DNA of 64,000 nucleotides. It comes from Streptomyces spororaveus (lineage in GTDB: Bacteria > Actinomycetota > Actinomycetes > Streptomycetales > Streptomycetaceae). The position numbers and the translations under genes are program-made. Shown here one piece after another: positions 24,821-32,720 of this stretch. The stretch is taken from NCBI RefSeq assembly GCF_016755875.1, contig NZ_BNED01000005.1, forward strand, positions 6,601,501-6,665,500. The letters are read 5' to 3'. How positions within the stretch are numbered: the first letter of the stretch is position 1; each line of letters opens with the position of its first letter. The notes beneath the pieces were generated by a model that saw only the letters and a list, made by a program, of their open reading frames with translations, did no database searches and was not told where the DNA came from.

Positions 24821-26050
24821 ATGCATGCCTGGCCCGCTTCTGAGGTCCCCGCCCTTCCTGGCAAGGGCCGCGACCTCCAGATCCACGACACCGCGACCCA
24901 GGGGACGATCACCCTCGCCCCCGGTCCCGTCGCCCGTATCTACGTCTGCGGCATCACTCCGTACGACGCGACCCACATCGGTCACGCGGCGACCTACAAC
25001 GCGTTCGACCTCGTACAGCGCGTGTGGCTCGACACCAAGCGGCAGGTCATCTACGTCCAGAACGTGACGGACGTGGACGATCCACTGCTGGAGCGGGCGC
25101 TGCGCGACAACCAGGACTGGACCGAGCTGGCGGAGCGCGAGACCGCGCTCTTCCGCGAGGACATGACGGCCCTGCGGATGCTGCCCCCGCAGCACTACAT
25201 CGGAGCCGTCGAGGCCATACCCGGCATCGTGCCGCTCGTCGAGCGGCTGCGGGACGCCGGTGCCGCCTACGAGCTCGACGGCGACACCTACTTCTCCGTC
25301 GAGGCCGACCCGCACTTCGGCGGGGTCTCGAACCTCGACGCCGAGGCGATGCGGCTGCTCTCGGCGGAGCGGGGCGGCGACCCCGACCGGCCGGGGAAGA
25401 AGAACCCGCTGGACCCGATGCTGTGGATGGCCGCACGTCCGGGCGAGCCGAGCTGGGACGGCGGCTCGCTGGGCCGCGGCCGGCCCGGCTGGCACATCGA
25501 GTGCGTGGCGATCGCCCTCGACCACCTGGGCATGGGCTTCGACATCCAGGGCGGCGGCTCCGACCTGGCGTTCCCGCACCACGAGATGGGCGCGTCGCAC
25601 GCGCAGGCGCTGACGGGCGAGTTCCCGATGGCCAAGGCGTACGTGCACGCGGGCATGGTCGCGCTGCACGGCGAGAAGATGTCGAAGTCGAAGGGCAACC
25701 TCGTCTTCGTGTCCGCGCTGCGGCGCGCCGGGGTGGACCCGGCGGCGATCCGCCTGGCGCTGCTCTCGCACCACTACCGGGCCGACTGGGAGTGGACGGA
25801 CGAGGTCCTCGCCGAGGCCGTGGCCCGGCTGGAGCGCTGGCGTGCGGCCGTGTCCCGGCCGGACGGCATCCCGGCCGACGCGCTGGTCGAGGAGGTCCGC
25901 GAGGCCCTGGCGAACGACCTGGACGCCCCTGCGGCGCTGGCGGCCGTGGACCGCTGGGTGGAGCTCCAGAACGCCACCGACGGCGACGACGAGACGGCCC
26001 CGGGCCTGGTCTCCCGGACCGTGGACGCCCTCCTGGGCGTGGCCCTCTAG
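24821..26050 (+). CDS. mshC: Mycothiol cysteine ligase MshC
   Basis: A 409-residue ligase that joins L-cysteine to GlcN-Ins using ATP, the penultimate step of mycothiol synthesis. It is an evolved cysteinyl-tRNA synthetase. The class I signatures are present: the HIGH motif in [11 protein letters not shown] and KMSKS in EKMSKSKGN. Zn ligands include Cys in [10 protein letters not shown] and Cys/His in [12 protein letters not shown]. It lacks the tRNA-binding C-terminal domain of CysS, in keeping with its length. It follows the phosphatase, DUF3090 and SCO1664-family genes. A perfect terminator follows. Confidence 0.97.
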   Translation: MHAWPASEVPALPGKGRDLQIHDTATQGTITLAPGPVARIYVCGITPYDATHIGHAATYNAFDLVQRVWLDTKRQVIYVQNVTDVDDPLLERALRDNQDWTELAERETALFREDMTALRMLPPQHYIGAVEAIPGIVPLVERLRDAGAAYELDGDTYFSVEADPHFGGVSNLDAEAMRLLSAERGGDPDRPGKKNPLDPMLWMAARPGEPSWDGGSLGRGRPGWHIECVAIALDHLGMGFDIQGGGSDLAFPHHEMGASHAQALTGEFPMAKAYVHAGMVALHGEKMSKSKGNLVFVSALRRAGVDPAAIRLALLSHHYRADWEWTDEVLAEAVARLERWRAAVSRPDGIPADALVEEVREALANDLDAPAALAAVDRWVELQNATDGDDETAPGLVSRTVDALLGVAL

Positions 26051-26071
26051 CCACCCCCGCACCCTGCTGCC

Positions 26072-26100
26072 GATGCCCCCGGCCCCCGGCCGGGGGCATC
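26072..26100. terminator. Terminator between mshC and the PAC2 gene
   Basis: A perfect 13-bp stem (26072-26084 with 26088-26100) with a CCC loop lies between convergent genes. Confidence 0.8.
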
Positions 26101-26197
26101 GCCCGTTCCCGGGCCTCCGCCCCGGACCCCGGGCAGGGCCCGGGGAACGGTCGAAGGGCGGGTGGGCGATGGCCCCGCGCGGCGGCGGGGCCCGCGG

Positions 26198-27193
26198 TCA
26201 GGACTGCGGCGGGGTGTCGTTCTCGTCCGGCTCCGGACTCTCGTCCGACGGGCCCGGTTCGGTGTCCGGCTTGCGCTTCGGCGGACGCGTCAGACCGCTC
26301 GACGTGTCGCGGAGGTACGAGCCGTCGCCCGGCTCGGCCGAGGGGCCCGCCGCCGGGTCCCGCCGCCGCAGGTACCGCTCGAACTCCCGGGCGATCGCGT
26401 CGCCCGACGCCTCCGGCAGATCGGCCGTGTCCCGCGCCTCCTCCAGCGTCTGGACGTACTCCGCCACCTCGCTGTCCTCGGCGGCCAGTTGGTCCACGCC
26501 CAGCTGCCAGGCCCGCGCGTCCTCCGGCAGCTCGCCCAGCGGGATCCGGATGTCGATCAGATCCTCCAGCCGGTTCAGCAGGGCCAGCGTCGCCTTCGGG
26601 TTCGGCGGCTGGGAGACGTAGTGCGGCACCGCCGCCCACAGGGACACCGCCGGGACACCCGCGTGCGTACAGGCCTCCTGCAGGATGCCCACGATGCCCG
26701 TCGGGCCCTCGTACTTCGTCTCCTCCAGGTCCATCGTCCGCGCCAGGTCCGCGTCCGAGGTGACCCCGCTCACCGGCACGGGCCGCGTGTGCGGGGTGTC
26801 CCCGAGCAGCGCGCCCAGGATGACCACCATCTCCACGCCCAGCTCGTGCGCGAAACCGAGGATCTCGTTGCAGAACGACCGCCACCGCATGGACGGTTCG
26901 ATGCCCCGGACCAGCACCAGGTCCCGTGGCTTGGCACCGCCGATCCGGACCACCGACAGCCGCGTCGTCGGCCACGTGATCTTCCGTACCCCGTTGTCCA
27001 GCCACACCGTCGGCCGGTTGACCTGGAAGTCGTAGTAATCCTCGGCGTCGAGTGCCGCGAAGACCTCGCCCTTCCACTCCCGGTCCAGGTGTGCGACCGC
27101 ACCGGAGGCCGCGTCACCCGCGTCGTTCCAGCCCTCGAACGCGGCCACCATGACCGGGTCGATCAGCTCGGGCACGCCCTCAAGCTCGATCAC
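26198..27193 (-). CDS. PAC2 family protein (proteasome assembly chaperone-like)
   Basis: A 331-residue protein of the PAC2 family, related in fold to eukaryotic proteasome assembly chaperone 2 and archaeal PbaB. The start (VPVMVAAFEGWNDAGDAAS type motif, here DPVMVAAFEGWNDAGDAAS) and LVLVRGIEPSMRW and LGALLGDTPHTRPVPV are conserved. The C-terminal 60 residues are charged, Pro-rich and probably disordered. In actinobacteria the role is unproven; a link to the 20S core, whose genes lie about 24 kb away, is attractive but speculative. The start is GTG at 27193 with AAGGAG. Confidence 0.9.
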   Translation of the reverse strand: MIELEGVPELIDPVMVAAFEGWNDAGDAASGAVAHLDREWKGEVFAALDAEDYYDFQVNRPTVWLDNGVRKITWPTTRLSVVRIGGAKPRDLVLVRGIEPSMRWRSFCNEILGFAHELGVEMVVILGALLGDTPHTRPVPVSGVTSDADLARTMDLEETKYEGPTGIVGILQEACTHAGVPAVSLWAAVPHYVSQPPNPKATLALLNRLEDLIDIRIPLGELPEDARAWQLGVDQLAAEDSEVAEYVQTLEEARDTADLPEASGDAIAREFERYLRRRDPAAGPSAEPGDGSYLRDTSSGLTRPPKRKPDTEPGPSDESPEPDENDTPPQS

Positions 27194-27270
27194 CCAGGTC
27201 TCCTTCCGAAGTTCCCTTGCGTACGTGGGTCAGCCTAAGCCTTGACGAGGCACCGGCCACAGCCCACGAC

Positions 27271-27302
27271 AGAGGGGCGGTTCCCCTCGGAACCGCCCCT
27301 CT
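27271..27302 (-). terminator. Terminator of the glpFKD operon
   Basis: A perfect 14-bp stem (27271-27284 with 27289-27302) with a four-base loop lies 19 bases beyond the glpD stop. Confidence 0.85.
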
Positions 27303-27320
27303 TCCCCACCTGCGTACGAG

Positions 27321-28928
27321 CTATGCCTTACGGCCCAGCATCTCCTCGACGCGGGCACGGACCGACTCGTCGTCCAGGCCGCGGACCGTCACCGTCGTAC
27401 GGCGGCGCAGCACGTCGTCGACCGTCTCGGCCCACTCGTTGTCACGGGCGTAGGCGACCTGCGCCCAGATCTCCGGACCGTCCGGGTGGATCCGCTCGGC
27501 CAGCGCCGGGTCCTCGTTCGCGATGCGCGCGATGTCGAAGGCCAGCGAGCCGTAGTGGGAGGCCAGGTGGCGGGCCGTCAGCGGGTCCATGCGCGTACCG
27601 GGCTCCCGGTCCACCAGCAGCCGGTGCGCGACCGCGTTCGGGTTGGCGACACCGGGCAGCGCGATCCGGCGCACCAGCGACTTCACCGGCTCCATGTCCT
27701 CGGTCAGCGGGCTGCCCGGGAGCTTCGCCAGCTTGTCCATGACCACACGGCCGATGTGACGGTACGTCGTCCACTTGCCGCCGGCCACCGACAGCATGCC
27801 GCCGGCGCCCTCGGAGACGACCGTCTCGCGCTTGGCCTTCTCGACGCCGCCGGGGCCGCCGGGCAGCACCCGCAGGCCCGCGAAGGCGTACGTCATCAGC
27901 GAGCGGTCCAGGTCCGCGTCCTTCACCGAGAAGGCCGCCTCGTCCAGGATCTGCGCGATGTCGGACTCGGTGGCGCGCACGTCCGCCGGGTCGCCCTCGT
28001 ACACCTCGTCGGTGGTGCCGAGCAGCAGCTGGTCCTCCCACGGGAGGGCGAAGGTGATGCGGTACTTGTCGATCGGGGTGGCCATGGCGGCCTTCCACGG
28101 CGACTTGCGCTTCATGACGATGTGCGCGCCCTTGGAGAGGCGGATCGACGGCATGGAGTGCTTGTCTTCCATGCGCCGCAGGTGGTCCACCCACGGGCCG
28201 GTGGCGTTGAGCACGACGCGCGCGTCGACCCCGAACTCGGTGCCGTCGAGACGGTCCTTGAGCTCGGCGCCGGTGACCCGGCCGCGCGTCTTGCGCAGTC
28301 CGGTGACCTCGGCGTGGTTCAGGACGACCGCGCCCGACTCGACGGCCGCGCGGACCGTCATGACGGCGACGCGGGAGTCGTTCATCTGGTGGTCGTAGTA
28401 GACCGCGACGGCCTTGAGGTTGTCCGTCTTCAGACCCGGGTTGTCGGCGGCGGCACGGGCCGGGGATATGACCTTGCCCATGCCGTCGCCGAAGGCCGAG
28501 AGGGCGGAGTAGGCGAAGACGCCCGCGCCCAGCTTGGCCGCACCCACCGGACCGCCCTTGTAGACCGGCAGGTAGAAGGTGAGCGGGTTGACCAGGTGCG
28601 GGGCCACGTCCTTGGCCAGCACCCGCCGCTCGTGGTGGTTCTCCGCGACCAGCTTGACCGCGCCGGTCTGCAGGTAGCGCAGACCGCCGTGGACGAGCTT
28701 GGAGGAGGCCGAGGAGGTGGCGCCGGCGAAGTCGCCGGCGTCCACCATGGCAACCCGCAGGCCCGACTGCGCGGCGTGCCACGCCACGGAGGTGCCCAGG
28801 ATTCCACCACCGATGACCAGCAGGTCGTACGTGGCCTTCGACAGCTGCTCACGGGTCTGGGCGCGGCTGACGTTGGCACCGGCGGTCGGGTGCGTGCCCA
28901 GTGCGGGAACGCTCTGCAGGCTGCTCAT
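27321..28928 (-). CDS. glpD: Glycerol-3-phosphate dehydrogenase GlpD
   Basis: A 535-residue membrane-associated FAD enzyme that oxidises glycerol 3-phosphate to dihydroxyacetone phosphate and passes electrons to quinone. The FAD motif LLVIGGGILGTSVAWHAA is near residue 38, followed by TSSASSKLVHGGLRYL, a family signature. The C-terminal DUF-like helical domain (LASHYGSLAFDIARIANED) is complete. It is the last gene of the glpF-glpK-glpD unit, 41 bases after glpK, with a GAGGAGC site upstream. In Streptomyces literature the corresponding gene is called gylB. Confidence 0.97.
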   Translation of the reverse strand: MSSLQSVPALGTHPTAGANVSRAQTREQLSKATYDLLVIGGGILGTSVAWHAAQSGLRVAMVDAGDFAGATSSASSKLVHGGLRYLQTGAVKLVAENHHERRVLAKDVAPHLVNPLTFYLPVYKGGPVGAAKLGAGVFAYSALSAFGDGMGKVISPARAAADNPGLKTDNLKAVAVYYDHQMNDSRVAVMTVRAAVESGAVVLNHAEVTGLRKTRGRVTGAELKDRLDGTEFGVDARVVLNATGPWVDHLRRMEDKHSMPSIRLSKGAHIVMKRKSPWKAAMATPIDKYRITFALPWEDQLLLGTTDEVYEGDPADVRATESDIAQILDEAAFSVKDADLDRSLMTYAFAGLRVLPGGPGGVEKAKRETVVSEGAGGMLSVAGGKWTTYRHIGRVVMDKLAKLPGSPLTEDMEPVKSLVRRIALPGVANPNAVAHRLLVDREPGTRMDPLTARHLASHYGSLAFDIARIANEDPALAERIHPDGPEIWAQVAYARDNEWAETVDDVLRRRTTVTVRGLDDESVRARVEEMLGRKA

Positions 28929-28969
28929 ATCTCTCTTAGCTCCTCGTCGATTGACTCAGCTGAGTGCGG

Positions 28970-30496
28970 TCAGCTGGCGTCTTCGTCGTCGACCCAGCCC
29001 ATGGAACGCTCCACGGCCTTGAGCCAGCTCTTGTACTCGCGGTCCCGCTGCTCGGCGGGCATCCGCGGGGTCCACTCCGCCGCGCGGCGCCAGTTGGCGC
29101 GCAGGGCGTCGGTGTCGGGCCAGAAGCCGACGGCCAGGCCGGCGGCGTAGGCGGCGCCGAGGCAGGTGGTCTCGGCGACCATCGGGCGCACCACGGGGGC
29201 GTCCAGGAAGTCCGAGAGCGTCTGCATCAGCAGGTTGTTGGAGGTCATGCCGCCGTCGACCTTGAGGGCGGCGAGCTCGACGCCCGAGTCCTTGGTCATG
29301 GCGTCGGTGATCTCGCGGGTCTGCCAGGCGGTGGCCTCCAGGACGGCACGGGCGATGTGCGCCTTGGTGACGTACCGGGTGAGGCCGGCGATCACACCGC
29401 GGGCGTCGGAGCGCCAGTACGGGGCGAACAGGCCGGAGAAGGCCGGCACGAAGTAGGCGCCGCCGTTGTCCTCGACCGAGGAGGCCAGCGTCTCGATCTC
29501 GGCCGCGGACTTGATCAGGCCCATCTGGTCGCGCATCCACTGGACGAGCGAGCCGGTGACGGCGATGGAGCCCTCCAGGGCGTAGACCGGCTTCTGGTCG
29601 CCGATCTGGTAGCCGACCGTGGTCAGCAGGCCGCTGTAGGAGTTGATGATCTTGTCGCCGGTGTTCATCAGCATGAACGTTCCGGTGCCGTAGGTGGACT
29701 TCGCCTCGCCCTCGGCGAAACAGGTCTGGCCGAAGAGGGCGGCCTGCTGGTCACCGAGCGCCGAGGCGACCGGGACACCGGCGAGGACGCCGTCCTTGAC
29801 GTGGCCGTAGACCTCGGCGGAGGACTTGATCTCGGGGAGCACGTTGAGCGGGACGCCCATCGACTCCGCGATCTTCTCGTCCCAGGCGAGGGTGTGCAGG
29901 TTCATGAGCATGGTGCGCGAGGCGTTGGTGACGTCGGTGACGTGCGCGCCGCCCTGGGCGCCGCCCGTGAGGTTCCAGATGACCCACGAGTCCATGGTGC
30001 CGAAGAGGATGTCGCCGGCCTCGGCGCGCTCGCGCAGGCCCTCGACGTTGTCGAGCAGCCAGCGGACCTTCGGGCCGGCGAAGTAGCTCGCCAGCGGCAG
30101 GCCGGTCTCGCGGCGGAAGCGGTCCTGGCCGACGTTGCGGCCGAGCTCCTTGCACAGGGCGTCGGTGCGGGTGTCCTGCCAGACCAGCGCGTTGTGGACG
30201 GGCTCGCCGGTGTGGCGGTCCCACAGCAGGGTGGTCTCGCGCTGGTTGGTGATGCCGATCGCCTTGACGTCGGCGGCGGTGATCTCGGCCTTGGCGATGG
30301 CGCCGGCGACGACCTCCTGGACGTTGGTCCAGATCTCGGTGGCGTCGTGCTCGACCCAGCCCGGCTTCGGGAAGATCTGCTCGTGCTCCTTCTGGTCGAC
30401 GGCGACGATGCGGCCGTCGCGGTCGAAGACGATGCAGCGGGAGGAGGTGGTGCCCTGGTCGATCGCGGCGATGAAGGGGCCGGTGCTGGTGGTCAT
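28970..30496 (-). CDS. glpK: Glycerol kinase GlpK
   Basis: A 508-residue kinase of the FGGY family that phosphorylates glycerol to glycerol 3-phosphate, trapping it in the cell. The ATP-binding start [21 protein letters not shown] and the family motif [12 protein letters not shown] are intact, as is [19 protein letters not shown] near the C terminus. It lies between glpF (81 bases upstream) and glpD. An AGGAGC precedes the ATG. It is equivalent to gylA in the Streptomyces gylCAB operon and is expected to be induced by glycerol through GylR. Confidence 0.97.
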   Translation of the reverse strand: MTTSTGPFIAAIDQGTTSSRCIVFDRDGRIVAVDQKEHEQIFPKPGWVEHDATEIWTNVQEVVAGAIAKAEITAADVKAIGITNQRETTLLWDRHTGEPVHNALVWQDTRTDALCKELGRNVGQDRFRRETGLPLASYFAGPKVRWLLDNVEGLRERAEAGDILFGTMDSWVIWNLTGGAQGGAHVTDVTNASRTMLMNLHTLAWDEKIAESMGVPLNVLPEIKSSAEVYGHVKDGVLAGVPVASALGDQQAALFGQTCFAEGEAKSTYGTGTFMLMNTGDKIINSYSGLLTTVGYQIGDQKPVYALEGSIAVTGSLVQWMRDQMGLIKSAAEIETLASSVEDNGGAYFVPAFSGLFAPYWRSDARGVIAGLTRYVTKAHIARAVLEATAWQTREITDAMTKDSGVELAALKVDGGMTSNNLLMQTLSDFLDAPVVRPMVAETTCLGAAYAAGLAVGFWPDTDALRANWRRAAEWTPRMPAEQRDREYKSWLKAVERSMGWVDDEDAS

Positions 30497-30577
30497 GTTG
30501 GCTGCTCCTGGCAGGTCTGGTGAGTAGGCGGAATCAGGAGGGCGGTGCGGATCTTACGATCTTGCCGGTACTGCTGA

Positions 30578-31360
30578 TCAGGCGAACGCGATGTTGTAGA
30601 GACCGCCGGCGAGCGCGGCACCGACGAGCGGGCCGACCACCGGGATCCAGGAGTAACCCCAGTCGGAGCCGCCCTTGTTGGGCAGCGGCAGCAGGGCGTG
30701 CACGATACGCGGACCGAGGTCGCGCACCGGGTTGATGGCGTAGCCGGTCGGGCCACCGAGCGAGAGACCGATGCCGACGACCACGAACGAGGTGATCAGG
30801 ACGCCGATGACACCGAGGCCCTTGCCGCCGTCCTGGAGGCCCTGGGTCAGGATCGCCAGGATCAGGACCGCGGTACCGATGATCTCGGTCGCCAGGTTCT
30901 GTACGACGTTACGGATCTCGGGGCCCGTGGAGAAGATGCCGAGCACCGGACCGGCCACATCGTGCGGGTGCGGGTCCTCGGGACCGAGCTTGGCGTCGCG
31001 GATGTGCTCCGGGTCGGCCAGGTGGACGCGGAACTGCCCGTAGTAGGTGATCCACATCAGGACCGCGCCGATCATCGCGCCCAGCAGCTGGCCCGCGAAG
31101 TAGACCGGGGTGTCACCCCACTCGCCGGTCTTGACGGCGATGCCGACCGTGACCGCCGGGTTGAGGTGCGCACCGGAGAGCGGCGCGGAGACGTAGGCGG
31201 CGATCAGTACGGCGAAACCCCAGCCGAACGTGATCGCGAGCCAGCCCGCGTTGCGGGCCTTGGAGCTCTTGAGAGTCACTGCGGCGCAGACGCCACCGCC
31301 GAGCAGTGTGAGCAGGGCGGTACCGATGGTCTCGCCGATGAAGATGTCGGAGCTGGACAC
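30578..31360 (-). CDS. glpF: Glycerol facilitator GlpF (aquaglyceroporin)
   Basis: A 260-residue channel of the MIP family with six membrane helices that lets glycerol diffuse in. The first pore motif is the normal HLNPAVTVG. The second reads [12 protein letters not shown], so NPA is replaced by NPV while the selectivity-filter region (RDLGPR) that marks glycerol channels is kept. The start is GTG at 31360 with a good AAAGGAG site; upstream in-frame ATGs lie in the promoter region. It is the first gene of the glp operon, with a GylR-type site 124 bases upstream. Confidence 0.94.
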   Translation of the reverse strand: MSSSDIFIGETIGTALLTLLGGGVCAAVTLKSSKARNAGWLAITFGWGFAVLIAAYVSAPLSGAHLNPAVTVGIAVKTGEWGDTPVYFAGQLLGAMIGAVLMWITYYGQFRVHLADPEHIRDAKLGPEDPHPHDVAGPVLGIFSTGPEIRNVVQNLATEIIGTAVLILAILTQGLQDGGKGLGVIGVLITSFVVVGIGLSLGGPTGYAINPVRDLGPRIVHALLPLPNKGGSDWGYSWIPVVGPLVGAALAGGLYNIAFA

Positions 31361-31673
31361 CCGCGACTCCTTTGTACGTCCAGGGGTGGGCGGACACCGG
31401 GTCCCTCCGGTGGTTCCGCGCACTCGGTGAGTGCTGCACCGGTCCGTGGCCTTGTCGCATCCTAGCGCGTATTGCCGGTAGGTGTTCGACAATGCCGACC
31501 GATGAACGGCAGTTTTCCGCCCAAGTGAAGAACGCGTCAAGGGTCGGCCAGGCCAAAGTGTCGGATCGTTACCCATAGGTGCGATCAACCAAAACCAGCC
31601 ATCTCAAGGCCGGGATGTGGCGAAAAACAGGCATAAAGGGGCCAGGGTGTGGCCAGGACCTGTTAAAGGAAGC
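31361..31673. other. Intergenic region, glp operon promoter
   Basis: This 313-base gap between gylR and glpF holds no gene I can support. It contains a GylR-type site (31484-31498) and, for minus-strand transcription, a TAGGAT -10 candidate at 31459-31464. Confidence 0.6.
31484..31498. promoter_or_regulatory. Putative GylR operator upstream of glpF
   Basis: GTTCGACAATGCCGA matches at 14 of 15 positions a site upstream of gylR itself. Shared sites in front of the regulator and its target operon are expected for an autoregulated IclR-type repressor. Confidence 0.6.
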
Positions 31674-32441
31674 TCAGAACCGGCCTGCGCCGAGATCGCG
31701 TGAAACCGCACGCGCACAGTCCCGCACCGACGCCACGAGGGCCGCACGGGGTTCTCCGGACTCGCCGCAGACCCGTTCCACGGCACCCGCGACCGCCACC
31801 GCGCCCACCGGCATCCGGCGCCGGTCGTGGATCGGCGCCGCCACCGAGGCGACGCCCTCCCAGGTCTCCTCGACGTCGGAGGCCCAGCCGCGGGCCCGGG
31901 TCAGGCTCAGGATCTCCTCGAAGCCGGTGCCGTCCGTGACCGTGCGGGGGGTGAACGCCTCGCGCTCGACCTCGTGCGCCTGGGTGTGCGCCACGGGGTC
32001 GTAGGCCGACAGCACCTTGCCCAGCGCGGTGGAGTGCAGCGGCTGCATGGCCCCGACCTCCAGCACCTGACGGCTGTCGTCCGGCCGGAACACGTGGTGC
32101 ATGATGAGCACCCCGCTCTGGTGCAGCACGCCCACGTAGACGCTCTCGCCGCTCGCCCGGGCCAGGTCGTCCGTCCACACCAGGGCGCGGGCGCGCAGCT
32201 CGTGCACGTCGAGGTAGCTGTTGCCCAGGCGCAGCAGCTCCGCGCCCAGCTGGTACCGGCCGGAGGCCGGGTCCTGCTCCACGAAGCCCTCGGCCTGCAG
32301 GGTGCGCAGGATGCCGTGGGCCGTGCCCTTGGCCAGGCCCAGCGAGGACGCCACGTCCGAGAGTCCCAGCCGGCGCTCGCCGCCGGCCAGGAGTCGCAGC
32401 ATCGCAGCGGCTCGTTCGAGCGACTGGATGTTCCGTGCCAT
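31674..32441 (-). CDS. gylR: IclR-family glycerol operon regulator GylR
   Basis: A 255-residue repressor. The N-terminal winged helix-turn-helix (LSDVASSLGLAKGTAHGILRTLQAEG) is followed by an IclR effector domain (ALGKVLSAYDP and GYASDVEE-like GWASDVEETWEG). In Streptomyces coelicolor GylR represses the glycerol operon and its own gene, with glycerol 3-phosphate as the inducer. Position directly upstream of glpFKD on the same strand fits. The ATG at 32441 has a strong GCAGGAGG site. A near-identical 15-bp motif occurs upstream of both gylR and glpF. Confidence 0.94.
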   Translation of the reverse strand: MARNIQSLERAAAMLRLLAGGERRLGLSDVASSLGLAKGTAHGILRTLQAEGFVEQDPASGRYQLGAELLRLGNSYLDVHELRARALVWTDDLARASGESVYVGVLHQSGVLIMHHVFRPDDSRQVLEVGAMQPLHSTALGKVLSAYDPVAHTQAHEVEREAFTPRTVTDGTGFEEILSLTRARGWASDVEETWEGVASVAAPIHDRRRMPVGAVAVAGAVERVCGESGEPRAALVASVRDCARAVSRDLGAGRF

Positions 32442-32489
32442 CGTGCAGCCTCCTGCAGACCTTCGGTATTTACTGACCATCTTGACGCG

Positions 32490-32504
32490 GTTCGACAATG
32501 CTGA
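32490..32504. promoter_or_regulatory. Putative GylR operator upstream of gylR
   Basis: GTTCGACAATGCTGA lies 49 bases upstream of the gylR start and is nearly identical to the site upstream of glpF. GTTC and GAAC at its ends form a short inverted repeat. Confidence 0.6.
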
Positions 32505-32659
32505 ACAGTATCGGTCGATGCCGACCTCGCGCACCGTCGGACAGCTGTTCGCCGTACCACGCCCGGGACACCCGCCCCGGAAAGTCCCCGCCACAGAATG
32601 CAGTCCGCCACGTGGGACACCCACACCGGGGCGGCTGCCTCGCGGTTACCCTGGCCGCG

Positions 32660-32685
32660 TGCACCCTTGACACAGAGGGGGTGCA
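32660..32685 (+). other. Hairpin in the metH leader
   Basis: A seven-pair stem (TGCACCC at 32660-32666 with GGGTGCA at 32679-32685) lies 35 bases before metH. It could be a control element, but nothing ties it to a known riboswitch class. Confidence 0.3.
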
Positions 32686-32720
32686 AAGCCGACAGCCGTC
32701 GCATCCCAGGGAGCACAACC

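Noticed and set aside
32505..32720. Cobalamin or SAM riboswitch upstream of metH
   Set aside because: I looked for a B12-box-like sequence and known SAM-riboswitch cores and saw none; only a small hairpin is present. A covariance-model scan would settle it.
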